A DNA stretch of 64,000 nt, from assembly GCA_012295275.1 (NCBI GenBank), contig CM022667.1:22202672-22266671 (forward strand). Reading direction: 5' to 3'. Within the stretch, counting starts at the first letter, position 1, and each line of letters begins with the position of its first letter. The notes beneath the pieces were generated by a model. It saw nothing but the letters and a program-made list of their open reading frames with translations, ran no database searches and was not told where the DNA came from. Made by a program: the position numbers and the translations under genes. This stretch comes from Chrysomallon squamiferum (Eukaryota; Mollusca; Gastropoda; Neomphalida; Peltospiridae). This document shows positions 38,401 through 49,329 of the stretch, piece by piece.

Positions 38401-41400
38401 GAAGTCAAGCATACTATTTCCCTTTTTTCAACATGACTATAAAGAAACATATATAGCAGATTTTGTGTATTTCTATGACTTAACAAGGAATTAATTAACT
38501 AATTTTTAAATTTTCTTTTACAGATTAGTTAATTAAAATAATATAATATAATCTCAGTAGAGAAAACAACTTTTTTTACCCGAGGATAATGTGGATTTCC
38601 ATCTAGTGTACCAAGGTTCTCTGTGCGTGTTGCCCAGTACAGACCCATAGATGCATTCATTAAAGGATTGTATTCATCCCATGATGAATGGCTATTTGCC
38701 ACAATACTTCGATAGGATGAATGTAGATCAGGGTCCATTTGTGCATCCTATAATCCACATTGAAAATAGTTTATTATTACTTAGTTAATCAACAGTATTT
38801 CAATATAAATAATGTTTATTATTTGCAATTCTAAAATATTTATAAAATAATTTATAAAATATTTTGTATCCCAAAGTTGTATAAATTTAATATTTTATGC
38901 ACAGTATAACTATGCTGAAATTCTTAATCCAAACTAGTACAAAATGATATTAAATCTAATAATCATATAAAAACCTTTCTAAAAATATTTTCTTGAAAAA
39001 ATTCTTCTTCATCTGCATTGAGCATTTCTTGTCCTGCACCTGAAGTCAGTAAATACAATGATTAGAAATAAATAAAAAAATATTTAACTTTTATCATAAT
39101 TTTTAACAATCTATATTCATAAGAAAATAAATGAAGAATTTTTAAGTATTTTTGTTTAAAAATAGAGGTTGCTCAAAACAAACAAAGTGACAGGCAGGGT
39201 AGAAGGTAGTTGTGCTCTGTGGTAGGAACCAGAGCCTTGGGAACATTTTGTTTTGCATATCCAGTACTGACACGGCTACAACTTATGTTAATGTTGTTTT
39301 TGGGTTGTTTGTTTAAAAATTATTATCGGCTTTTATTTAGTTTTGAACGTTTGTCAGAATTTTTTTTAACAAGAATGTAACGTTGGATTTAATTGGATTT
39401 TAAGGACGCTTGGGAACAATGAAACAAAAAAACAATTTTTTTTTTCTTTTATTGGAAGTATTGTAAGGAGAAAATAGCCATTATAACCATATATCTTGGC
39501 TTTTTCTTTTGCACTGTACCTGAATCTAAAAAGTTATCTTCTAAAGGCAGGAGTGAATTGTTATCTGTCTGAAACATTTCTTTCTGCTTGGTAGCCTCAT
39601 TAGTCAAAGACTTCTTCAGAGCCAAGTTTGTGTTTTTAGGACTGTTATCAAACATATTTGATCCTGAGCTATTCATAAATGTTGCTACAAATATTAAAAA
39701 AATATTTTGTATCTTAATTATTTAAAATAATAATTCATGCATACACTGCACACAGAAGAGTTATTTCTGTATTTGATGATAATAACTTAGTTTAACTTTC
39801 AAATTATCTATCCATCATAAAAATAATATCATTACAAAAAAGTGGGTAATTTGACGGAGTCTTGTGGTTACAAGTGACATAATCTGAAATTCATAAAAAT
39901 TACACATTAAACTTGGTACTGGCAGCCTAATTTTTAATCCATTTAATTATATATAACATGAAAGAAAATAAGTAGAAAATGAAAGCTGAAGAATAAAAAA
40001 ACAAAACACACAAAAAATTCTTACTCTGTTTCTATTGGTTCAAAAGATACATGCCAATCAGTCTCATTGGTAATTGGTATATTTTGGTAAATTGAAGGAA
40101 AGAGCAACTTTGGCCAGTTGTAGTTTGAAAAAATAACTGATATAAAAGACTTATATTAACAAGAGTGCTAGGACCAACTTGTTAAATGAACTAAATTTTT
40201 GGCAGAGTTGTAAATTTATCTGCATGTTCACAATAATATATTGAACTATCGCAGTAATGTTTGTCAAAATGGAAGGCAGATGAATGCCCCTAAAATGATT
40301 TAAAGTTCAAACAGAGGCTGTGGTTTCAGTTTTGGTCTCATTTGAAAAATTCAACCAGTATTGTGAACAATTAGTCAAGATCTTTCAAATGACATACTTA
40401 TGTCTAATATTTTCAATAAACAAAAATTTGTTCTGCCCATGCCAATAAAAAAAATGATTACCTTTTTAATTTGAAGTAAAATTGTGAGTCAGTGCTCCCT
40501 TATGTTTGGTCCCTAGCAACATATATTTTTTGCGCCTTAAGCCCCAAAACTTTGAGAAAAACAAATCAGGGAGTTTCAGCAATAATTAATTAGAATTTAA
40601 CATTTATGTGTTGTTGTTTATAGTTTAAAGAGCAGCAGATCTGCCTTTGCAATTAAAGGCAATTAAAGGCATAGGTGTTATAAATCTGTCATTTGAAGCA
40701 GACATAAAAGAATTTTCAAAGCTTTTTACTTTTGCGGTGATTTAAGTTTTGAAACTGGTCAGTTTATGATTTTATGATATTAAAAAAGTGATTAGTTTTT
40801 ATCATTATCTCTGGTATACATTATACCACAAGAATTTTGAAAGCGAAACAATAACCTGTCTTAGAACGAAAGAGCGTGTAATCAGCAAATTATGATGTTA
40901 ATTCATTTATTTCTGAACATATTGCCATTAAATACAGCATAAATCAGAACACTGAAGAAAAACATGCTTCCTACAAGTTACTAAAAATATGAACAACATA
41001 GAAATATAACTGTTTTAAATAGCACCAGTTCCTTTTAGTTGCAATTTGACCCTGTAAAAAACATAATTTATTGTGATTTTTGCTAAGCACACAGAGCTGC
41101 TCTCACCAAAGGGTTGCACATTGTTTGAAAGTAATTGAATGAGCTTTCATTTGTAGGATTTATTTTCTGGCTGTGGCTGATCATGGGTGGCAGAGTTTGT
41201 TTTCCCCAACACATTTAGCCCTCTCATACAAAGTACTGATTTAATACACAAAAAACATCATCACCCTTCAAAAGAACACATAATAATCTGTATATCTGTC
41301 TTTCATGTTATGTTTTACAGATGTGATTTGGGAGTGGAAGAAAAAACACAAAATTTACCCTTTTAATAGCTTTGTCAAATTATTTTGGTAAGGCTGCTGG

Positions 41401-44400
41401 TACCAAATTAAACACTATAGTTTATTCTGAACAGCTCAGTATATGGATATAAAAACCTGAACGCAAAATGAATATATTTACTGTTATTGGCTGAATTAAC
41501 TGAATTATCTGTCTTTGACATTCCAAATGAACCCAGTGATGACTGCATAACATCTAAAGATTCTGGCACCTAAAACAAAAGAAAAGAAAAAGAAAAAATA
41601 TATATTTTTACATTAATTTTATATTTCATATTCACTGGTATCTGAAAATAATAAACTGTGATGAACTGAGCTGTAATGAGGTTCAAAGACAATAATAAAG
41701 AGTTTTTAAAAAACGAAAACAAAGACTAAAATCAGCATCATTCATAATGAATTTGTTATTTTTCTGTGCATTTGAATGAAAAAATAAATGTTAACCTTTC
41801 TTTCATCTTTAACTGTCTGCTCTATGCCAGGCATCATACTGTCACAGACTGCACTGCTCTGAAACACACTGTCACCAGCAGGAGAAGGTATGCTGTCAAT
41901 GAAATTGTCTACACTTGGTGCCAGATACCATGACTCTAGCAGTTTAGCATTAGCTGTTGTGAGCTGTATTCCTGTCTAGATTCAAATAAAAAATTATAAA
42001 TTTTTATAGAACTTTTATTTTAATCTGCTTTCTTAGCTAATGTCCAGTACTGATTCAAAGAACAATGGTAAATTAAAATTTTTTTATATCTGTCTTCCTA
42101 ACCTGGTGAGTATTTTATAACATGTCAAATAACACTTCATAAATATTAATCCTTGGGCAACACAAATACAGCTTAACAGGTGTTGCTTAACTTTTCTGTG
42201 CTTTAACAGTTAACATATAAAGATTTATCACTCTGTATCTATTATTCACATCCATTTAGTGGATATGAACTTTTAACAGTTAGTTTCCTTAAATTTTAAA
42301 AAAGAAGAAAAAGAGAAATAGTACTTCAAAATTAGCTTGTTGTTTGTTTGATGCAGCCTGAAGAAATGAGTATGAGTTGGTGTCTGTCAGCAAATCATCT
42401 CCCATTGGTCGAATCCTCTCTTCCTAAAACAATTTGAAATTTATCTGTAAAACACATTCTTTTCTAAATAATAATAATAATGTACAAAAATTAAAAAAAA
42501 TTATATATAACAGTTATGATTTGCATAACAAAGCATAATATTTTCTTTAACTCTTTAACTGTAAACAGTCCTAGATTAATTCTGCACTTAAACATAATTT
42601 ACAACATGAAACTAACACATATCAATTTACTTAGATAAAAAAACAAATAAGCAAGAAGTTGTAATGAACCTCTGGAAAAGCATCAGGTCTATATGGTGAT
42701 GTTTGATAGTCAGTCACTGGAGCAAACTTGTGAGGATTTGGCTGATGGCTTACCAAAGTAGCAGTATTCTGACCATCATCACTAATGAAAGAAAAACTTT
42801 TTTTGAAATGAAGATAAAAGAAGACATATGGTAAAACATTAAAAGTTAGTGATTTTGTTATTTCAGCAGAAACATCAACTATTTGAACTTTTATATTTTG
42901 TGAGGAATAACTCATTAAAAGGAAAAAGAAGTATCAAAATAAAAGATTATTTTTAATAACTTTACCTAATGCTGTAGATAAACATATGGATTACACTATA
43001 TACAGATATATATATATTTTTAAATACATTTTTTTTGCAAATGACCTTTCATTCCCACTAGATCCATCACCTCCCCCTCCACCATCTCCAGATAAGGGTG
43101 AGGACATGATTTCCCCTTCTGCTGACTGCCGCAACATCATAGAAAATCTGATGGCCTCTGGCTCTCCTGGCTGTCCTTCAAGGCCTATGAACAGTAACAT
43201 AAGAATGATAATGTATTTTCACAAATGACATAATGTATTTAAAATTTTATTAAAATGTTGGTTAGATTAAACTCAGTCACCAAAATTTTTTTTTTTTTTT
43301 AAATTAGAAAGCAACAATTGTATAGTAGATAGACTTTATAAAACACAAACCTGGTCTTGGAGACTGCTGTCCTATATTTTCATTGTTTTGTTTTTCTCCC
43401 TCTTCTAAAGCTAAAGTCTGCTTCCAAAAACAAATTTAAAAAATAATCAGTTTAATATACAGTAGATTATTAATGATGTTTTGGGGGTGTTTTTTTTCAA
43501 AAGATCTCTTTTTTTTTTGGTGGATATTTTATCAAAATAGAAAACAAATAATTATGATGACAGCCCTTTTCAAGATTCTAAAATCCAATAAAACCTTAGA
43601 ACTTGAAAAATTAGAGTTTGTGAATTTGTAAATAATTACTTAATATAAATATGAAGATGTAATTCTAGAAAACAAACATAGCTAAACTATCTAAGCAACC
43701 ATTAGAAAGGAACAAACATATTACAGTATTATAAAATTAAGAAAATGTAAATTTCTAACAAACAATTTACCATTCTTGCAGCCTCTAATTCATCATCTGT
43801 GTCTATTTCACTTCCATTATTTTTGTACAACTGCTGCCTGTGTTCTGAATGCAAAGATCTCTGTCCTTCATTTTGTCCTACAAAATAATTAATCAAAATT
43901 TATAAAATTTATTGAAGTTAAATAGCTAGAATCATTATTTGCATTAAAATGTATGATAGCAAGTTTTGGAAGAGGAGTTGAAATTTAATGTTTGAACAAT
44001 CTTAAACAGGCACAAATGACTACAGCTAAACAATGGTTAATTTGAAACACTAATCACACAGAAAGAAAAAAAATAAGTAAATAATAATAATTTCAGCAGT
44101 TCATATTTGTTTCCTCACCAATTGTGTCATTTTGTTGATGTATTCTGTTACTGCTAGTATTTTTTATCCGACTGTCTTCTCCATCACCAACACAGTGATT
44201 CATATTGGGATTGGCAGAAAAATATTTCAAGTCTACAGTAGAGCCTGCCAATCAAATTATTAAAAATTGTGTTAACTATTGTTTTCTAATTCAAAGTACA
44301 ATAGCTAAGTAAATGTTACAAAAATTGATTATAATAAAAAGAAACAAAACAGATCCAATGCAACTACTACATAAAAAAAACAAAAAAAACAATATGAAAT

Positions 44401-47287
44401 AAAAAACTGACCATGAGTATCAGGTTCTTCATCTGATTCTTGACCTTCACCTTGCCCATGCTCATCATCAAAATCCACAAGGTCACTGAAGTCCTGATCC
44501 AGAAGTTCAAGTTCTCCATCTTCAAAGTGAACATCAACAACACTCTGGTCTAACTCTGGGTCTTCATGCATGTCTGCAAGGTTGCTGCTGAAAAGATTAA
44601 CACCAACACGGGCTCCTTTTGAGGCAGCCTGGTCTATTTCAGCACCTGGTCGTTTCTTAACAGTATTCATCTCATGACTGAGGCCCAATGGCTGATAATC
44701 AGATGATCCAAGAGATAATGGATGACTGTCAGGCTGTTTGTCCAGTAGCAAATTGCTGTTTGATAGATCTGAAAAGGCATCAGCTATTTATATAGGTTTT
44801 CAGGGTTTTTTAATTTATAAAAAAGAAGTTAAAACACAACAGAAAATCAATAAAATCAATGCATGAAAATATTTATGAGAAAAAAACACATTTATTTCTA
44901 AGTTTATAAATAATCTCCTAAAAGTTATCTGATATGTTGTTATGAATGATATACCCAGTCTTAATTGTTATAGAAAGTCTACTTCTGTCACAAGCTAAAC
45001 TTTACTTTAATGCACTTCAAACAAAGGTGATGCACTTGCAATCTGCATTTTTAAATAATTTATAAATTGAATTATTAATTTATTATTATGTGACAAAAGA
45101 TATAATTTTGTGATGTGTTGTCATTTGTAATTTTTGTAAGTATTCTTTTTCTAACATAGAAAATGTTATATTTAATTCCTTGAAAGTGTTAATCCATACA
45201 AACAACTTATAAAAAGTAATATAGCGCCTGTCCCAAATAAAAACAACAAAAAGTATCATTCAAAAACTTAAGTGATTAAACTCCTTATACATCAAAGAAC
45301 TTATTTACATGCATAAAAATAATTAAAACCCAAGAACTGTCAAATGAAAAAGAACTATTAAAGGAAAGAATTATCTTCAATGCTGTATTTAATATTATCT
45401 GATGAATTGTTATTGAGAGTACCAATCTCAGAATCAGTCAAATGAGATTACCACTAATTTTGTTTGGTTTTTTTCCCAGTAAGAACTGAATAAAAATATT
45501 TCTATACAATACTGAGAATTTATTTCAACTTACTCTTTGTTAACATGAGGTCTGCATCTAACAACAAAATATTACAATTTGAAAATAATTTATCCAAAAT
45601 ATTTGTAAATTAGTTTTTTCAATATATATTTAAACTGCCATAATGAAAATCAGCATAACACAGAAATAACTTTTCACCATAACTGAAATTTCTTTGATAA
45701 AGAAATTACAATCCACATTATTTAAATTAAGAATTTAGTCTTTTCAGTAAGTTAAAAAAGATTTATTTTAAATGAATGAGCTATTAAATTTTATAATACA
45801 ATTTTATAGTATTAGTTGAATTCTTAAGTTATACAGTCAGCATGTGTTTAAAATTAGAGACTGATGAAAAGTATGTTTATTAAAAACCTGTTATTAGTCC
45901 TAAATAAGTAAACTTTTTACATTTTTACTTATTTATTGTTTTGTTTTTAACACTGTTATAAGAAAATCAACAATCTTTTTTGCTGTCTAATTATACCTGT
46001 CATGGCGTCCACTTCAAGAATCCCCAGTGAAGATACAGATTCACTTTCTGTCAAACTGAAAAAAAGTATTAAATACTCTTAGCTTTCAAAACACACAGCT
46101 TTGTTATTCTTCTAATATGCTAAATTCATATTAACAAACTACATTATTAATGATTTATCAGCACTTATTACTTTCCATGTATTTCACTACTTTCTCTTCA
46201 TACACTATTTAATTATTTAGCTGTTACAATGAAAAGCAAAATGAAGTGAAATTTTCATAAGATTGGTTGCAAATAAATATTCACAACTGAGGTAAAAATC
46301 CACAAATTAAAATAATCTGTACAGTGGTAAACATTTTTTCAATTTCTTCTTATTTATTTTTGTAATACTTAAATCTAAATATACTTTTTTATATACATAA
46401 TCTGAGAGATATTTATAACAAATTTTCAAGGTTAATTTTTTACTTTAAAAATGGAAATAAAACTGTCTGTTTATGAAACAGTCGTGAAAGATGGGATGAA
46501 AAAAACTACAACAAACTGTAATATTACATTTGTGATTTTATTACTTCATGGCACCAGAAGCAAAAAACACAATTGCGAGAAACCTATTTATTTAGGAATT
46601 TGTTCATACACCAAAGGTTCACTTTCAGTAACTGATAATAAATAAATAAATACTAATGTTACACCTACTTGTGAGTTCCTTCCTCTTTGATGTTCTTCAC
46701 GAGATTCTGTGCTTGACTGAAAACTTCTTTTTGCTGTGTTTCATTCAGACTGTTAAATGAGAGTTTCATTGGGTCTGGCTGATTCCAGGGCGAGGCTGTT
46801 TCAGGAATAGAGTGGCCTATGAATGAGCCTCTTGGATCTCTTTTAGCCATTTCTTTAAGTCTAATGAAATAACAAATATTTTTGTGTGAGAAATTAAAAA
46901 GATTAACATTAATAATTAAAAATTTGTTAATGTGGATGCTTTTAGTAACAGCGGGATATTTCTTTCCTTAAAAAAATCTGTACATTCCAATTTAATATGA
47001 ACATTCATGAAAAATATAACAAACATATACTCACAATGAACAAAGCATGAACTCACTTTCAAACAATTCAATATTTCAAACCCTTTATTCTTTGAAAAAA
47101 TAATATATAATTAACAAGTTAAAAAACACCTGTCTTGTTCTCTAGCTACAGTTGATTCAGCCAGTGGTGCTGGCATAGAAGTAATGGACATATTATCCAG
47201 TGAACCTCGCTGTCCATCTTGTGCAATTAAAGAAACGTCATCTATTATACACAAGCCAGTTTTATTTTGTTCCATAATCCTCAACAT
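19369..47287 (-). CDS. CEP192: CEP192 / SPD-2 centrosomal scaffold (complete coding region, 43 exons)
   Basis: Forty-three GT-AG exons concatenate to 7539 nt (2512 codons plus stop) with every phase matching; human CEP192 is about 2537 aa. Order: short N-terminus aligning with the human start, acidic region (residues about 145-263), Aurora-A-binding-type region (about 620-730), a Ser-rich disordered block (about 732-1364), then a tandem of ASH/PapD-like beta domains to the C-terminus, including SGYGGTS near 1872 and SSFAPPYVKGVGD near 2297. Known role: pericentriolar scaffold that recruits PLK4 for centriole duplication and Aurora A and PLK1 for centrosome maturation. The first ATG (47285-47287) directly follows an AG acceptor, with a second in-frame ATG at 47273-47275; a noncoding upstream exon is implied. 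Exon coordinates are in the three part entries. Confidence 0.95.
20180..21000. mobile_element. Foldback MITE in a CEP192 intron
   Basis: Starts GGGTCATTCCGTGTCAAA and ends TTTGATACGGAATGACCC, with arms of about 240 bp (20180-20417 and 20756-21000) that are nearly exact inverted complements. Shared blocks include CTCAGATTTTTATGAAACTT, GACTGGGATCCCA and GAGATATGGCCCTCCGAATT. The central loop of about 340 bp has no ORF and contains short tandem AAGGTCAAA-type motifs (near 20655-20700). The flanks are A-rich (AAAA on both sides), so a target-site duplication is possible but not demonstrable. Confidence 0.85.
28820..28896. repeat. (TAAA)n/(TAAT)n/(AAT)n compound microsatellite in a CEP192 intron
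   Basis: Tetranucleotide TAAA units with TAAG interruptions pass into AATT and AAT units. It lies between CEP192 exons ending at 28658 and starting at 29460. Confidence 0.85.
29049..29094. repeat. (TA)n(CA)n microsatellite beside the mariner remnant
   Basis: About six TA units then 16 CA units run directly into CAGGGTGTCCC, the presumed end of a transposon remnant. Confidence 0.85.
29092..29410 (+). mobile_element. Mariner/Tc1-superfamily transposase remnant
   Basis: CAGGGTGTCCCATAAGT at 29092-29108 resembles the inverted ends of IS630-Tc1-mariner elements. About 110 bases on, the plus strand reads WPPGSPDLTPLDFYLW (29219-29266), the conserved block around the third catalytic acidic residue, followed after two codons by a stop. 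No opposite end or intact ORF is visible, so this is a truncated relic in a CEP192 intron. Confidence 0.6.
32245..34600. repeat. Unknown interspersed repeat, copy A (CEP192 intron)
   Basis: Shares long diverged blocks in the same orientation with 39995-41405. Examples: a GCTAGGACCAACTTGTTAAA-like block (A has ACTAGGACC), TTAGAATTTAACATTTAT, CTGAAGCAGACATAAAA-like, AATTGAATGAGCTTTCATTT and TGGGAGTGGA. Copy A is longer: it carries an insertion of about 470 bases (about 32880-33350, T-rich) and an internal tandem duplication. No RT, transposase or TIR is recognised. Confidence 0.7.
35633..37528 (-). CDS. CEP192: CEP192 exon 18, long disordered linker (632 residues)
   Basis: A single 1896-bp exon, by far the largest of the gene, with an acceptor after CTGTTCAG (37529 side) and donor GTATCT at 35632. 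The translation is rich in Ser, Asn, Thr, Asp and Lys with no predicted fold. It separates the kinase-docking N-terminus from the ASH domains. Its last segment (FTPRCQSTPFYPQN, then VTPSHTRSVFSTIPVSE) carries S/T-P sites that could be phosphorylated; this is inference. Plus-strand ORFs over it are shadows. Confidence 0.93.
37910..47287 (-). CDS. CEP192: CEP192 coding exons 1-17 (N-terminal, acidic and Aurora-A-binding regions)
   Basis: Exons: 47130-47287, 46669-46860, 45997-46055, 45534-45557 (24-nt microexon), 44412-44768, 44119-44244, 43771-43877, 43351-43417, 43046-43184, 42670-42781, 42325-42423, 41796-41975, 41482-41569, 39520-39684, 38975-39039, 38580-38747, 37910-38000. The 44412-44768 exon ends in a strongly acidic tract (FEDGELELLDQDFSDLVDF, then many Asp/Glu), comparable in position to the human PLK4-binding acidic stretch. 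Exons 38975-39039 and 38580-38747 give ADEEEFFQENIF and MGLYWATRTENLGTLDGN, which align with human DEEEFNKEHQF and LGEFFAQRSEALGCLGG in the Aurora-A-binding segment. Exon 37910-38000 continues the alignment (PEFGMDVKSP versus PSFGYFIRSP). Confidence 0.9.
39995..41405. repeat. Unknown interspersed repeat, copy B (CEP192 intron)
   Basis: Second, more compact copy of the 32245-34600 family, between CEP192 exons ending at 41482 and 39684. The blocks are in the same order, and the match stops near GGCTGCTGGTACC (A: GTCTGCTGGTACC). Multiple indels show that the copies are old. Its class is undetermined. Confidence 0.7.
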
Positions 47288-48413
47288 CTAAAATTGAAAA
47301 CAAATTTCCTAAAGATTCTGTATAAAAAATATTACAATATAAAGAAATAAGAAAGATTCCTTCCAGCATGTTCTTGATAATATAATTATAATTTATATGA
47401 ATAAAGGTGGTGTCATTTGTGTTTCCACAGCTATATTATATATAGTACGTATCTTCCAAAGATAAAGAGAAGAACAACAAAAAAAAACACAACAAAAAAA
47501 CATACATTTTCCAAATCAAGAGGTATTAATATAAAAAGCAATGTTTTATTTATATTAACATCTCTTTAGGCTGTTATGTTGTCGATTGATTTGGATTTAA
47601 TTTCAAGTTAATATAAACATTGATGATTGAAAATAAAATAAATAAAACCTAGTTCAGTGGCACATCTACTTATGAATTACATATATTTTAACCTGAATTT
47701 TAAACAGACAAATATAACTTATTGTTTTTATATTACCAAATTAATGATATATTATTTATATTCAGCTTTAAGTTTAAGTTTAACTTGGCCAAAAATAGCG
47801 GAATGTGATTTTTATCTTATCATAATCATCCATATTTGTTATTATTTTTTTCTTTTATAACAATAAAACGATGTGCATAAATTATACAGTAGTATTACCC
47901 CATTCTGTCGGAATTGTAATATTCTAAACAAACAATTTCAGATGTGCAAATAAACTAAAATCCCTCTGATCTATGATTCAGGTTTGAAAACCGCCGTTTT
48001 GCAGAAGGAATAAGTAAACAGAGTTACTTGCCCTAAACTTGAATAAAGATCTCACAGAGCAGTTAGGTTTTATTATCAAGATTTATTCATAACAGAATAA
48101 TAATTTTTTTAAACTGTTTACATCTGTTAGTATTAAAGAAAGGCTGACAGAAACAAATATTTGCACATGAGTTTAATTAGTGATATTGTTCTTTGAAGTA
48201 CGTTAGAAAATATTTTCTTCTAAGTCATAAAACTCCTTAAATGAAAACTGCAAAGATTCTTAAAACTGTAATTTACAGTATAACCATCAAGAACGATTTT
48301 TAAAGCATGCATTTATAGTTTACGGGCTGTTATTTCCTCCAGTTTTAAAAATTTATTTTATCTTTAAAATAATGTTTATGAGTATTAGCATTTAGATGCT
48401 GTTTCCTTATTAA

Positions 48414-49060
48414 TTTAAATAACCAATCCTTGTGCGTAAAGCACCTCGCCATAATGCAGGGGTGTAACATTCTCTCCGAGAAATGCCAATACAGCGCAAC
48501 CCCTTTTGGGACACCTAGCTGGCCGTGAGGAGCGTCCAGTAATGCAGGATGATGGAATCCTGATGGCTGAGCTGGGTGCATATCCGCGAATATGTTTTCT
48601 GGCAACACACCACTTTGACCTGGAGTTCTCACAGACTGATGGTCAGGGAGGCCCGAGCTGATCGGCAGGTTCGTCACGCGAAGCTCTTGAGCAAACAATC
48701 TTTGTTTTGTTTATGTAATCAGTAACAAACATTGTTTACTATTTGTATTTGTGCCCTTTGGGCGGTGGCTAGGGTCAGCTGGGTGATTTATTGTTATGCC
48801 CAAATATATCAACCATGAATACCTGACATGGTGTCTGGTAGTTATGCGCATCTACACGTACCCTTGTTGGACTCCGTGATGGCTGCGGAATTATTTTCCC
48901 TACATTATGGCTATCAAACTCTTGATGGGACCCTGAAAAGGGTCGACACCGAGGTGACTCATGATGAGGAATCGAGGACCAATTTATAACTGTTGCATTT
49001 TGTCCATGGTTTCTGATCATTAATTCATCTAATGTCGGAACCTTGAGAAAAGTGTCACCT
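48414..49060 (-). other. Unidentified GC-richer exon-like patch, two open segments
   Basis: Two open stretches on the minus strand have clearly higher G+C than their surroundings. Segment 1 runs from about 49048 to 48821, after an AG and before donor GTATTC, and reads TLDELMIRNHGQNATVINW, then PSRSPTRVRVDAHNYQTPCQ. Segment 2, about 48692-48420, reads LRVTNLPISSGLPDHQ, then MHPAQPSGFHHPALLDAPHG. Both are phase 0 if spliced (CAG to CTT). The presumed acceptor of segment 2 has a poor pyrimidine tract. I do not recognise the family. It could be exons of an uncharacterised gene, a gene fragment carried by a transposon, or an old retrocopy. It does not join CEP192, whose start aligns with the human start. 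Confidence 0.35.
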
Positions 49061-49329
49061 TTTGCTATTCAGGAGGGGCTTGTCGGCTTGTCTGGTGAGC
49101 GTAAAATAGTTCAAAGATGGAAACTGAAATCGAAAAAAAAAGGCACGACAGGTTTAAACCTGAGAAACACTTGTCATTTCCTAAGCAGCTAGGTAACTGC
49201 TGGAGATAGACTTATCTGTCTTATTAGGAATGTCCTATTCTGATAGATGCCATGTCCTAGCAGTCTTTTTCAGCCACAAAAAGTCAAAGTATCATCTCGA
49301 AAAGATCGCTATTCGGGGCGGTTGATAAA

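Noticed and set aside
48414-49060. Exon-like patch as the missing 5' exons of CEP192
   Set aside because: The exon at 47130-47287 already aligns with the human CEP192 start, and neither segment resembles any CEP192 region.
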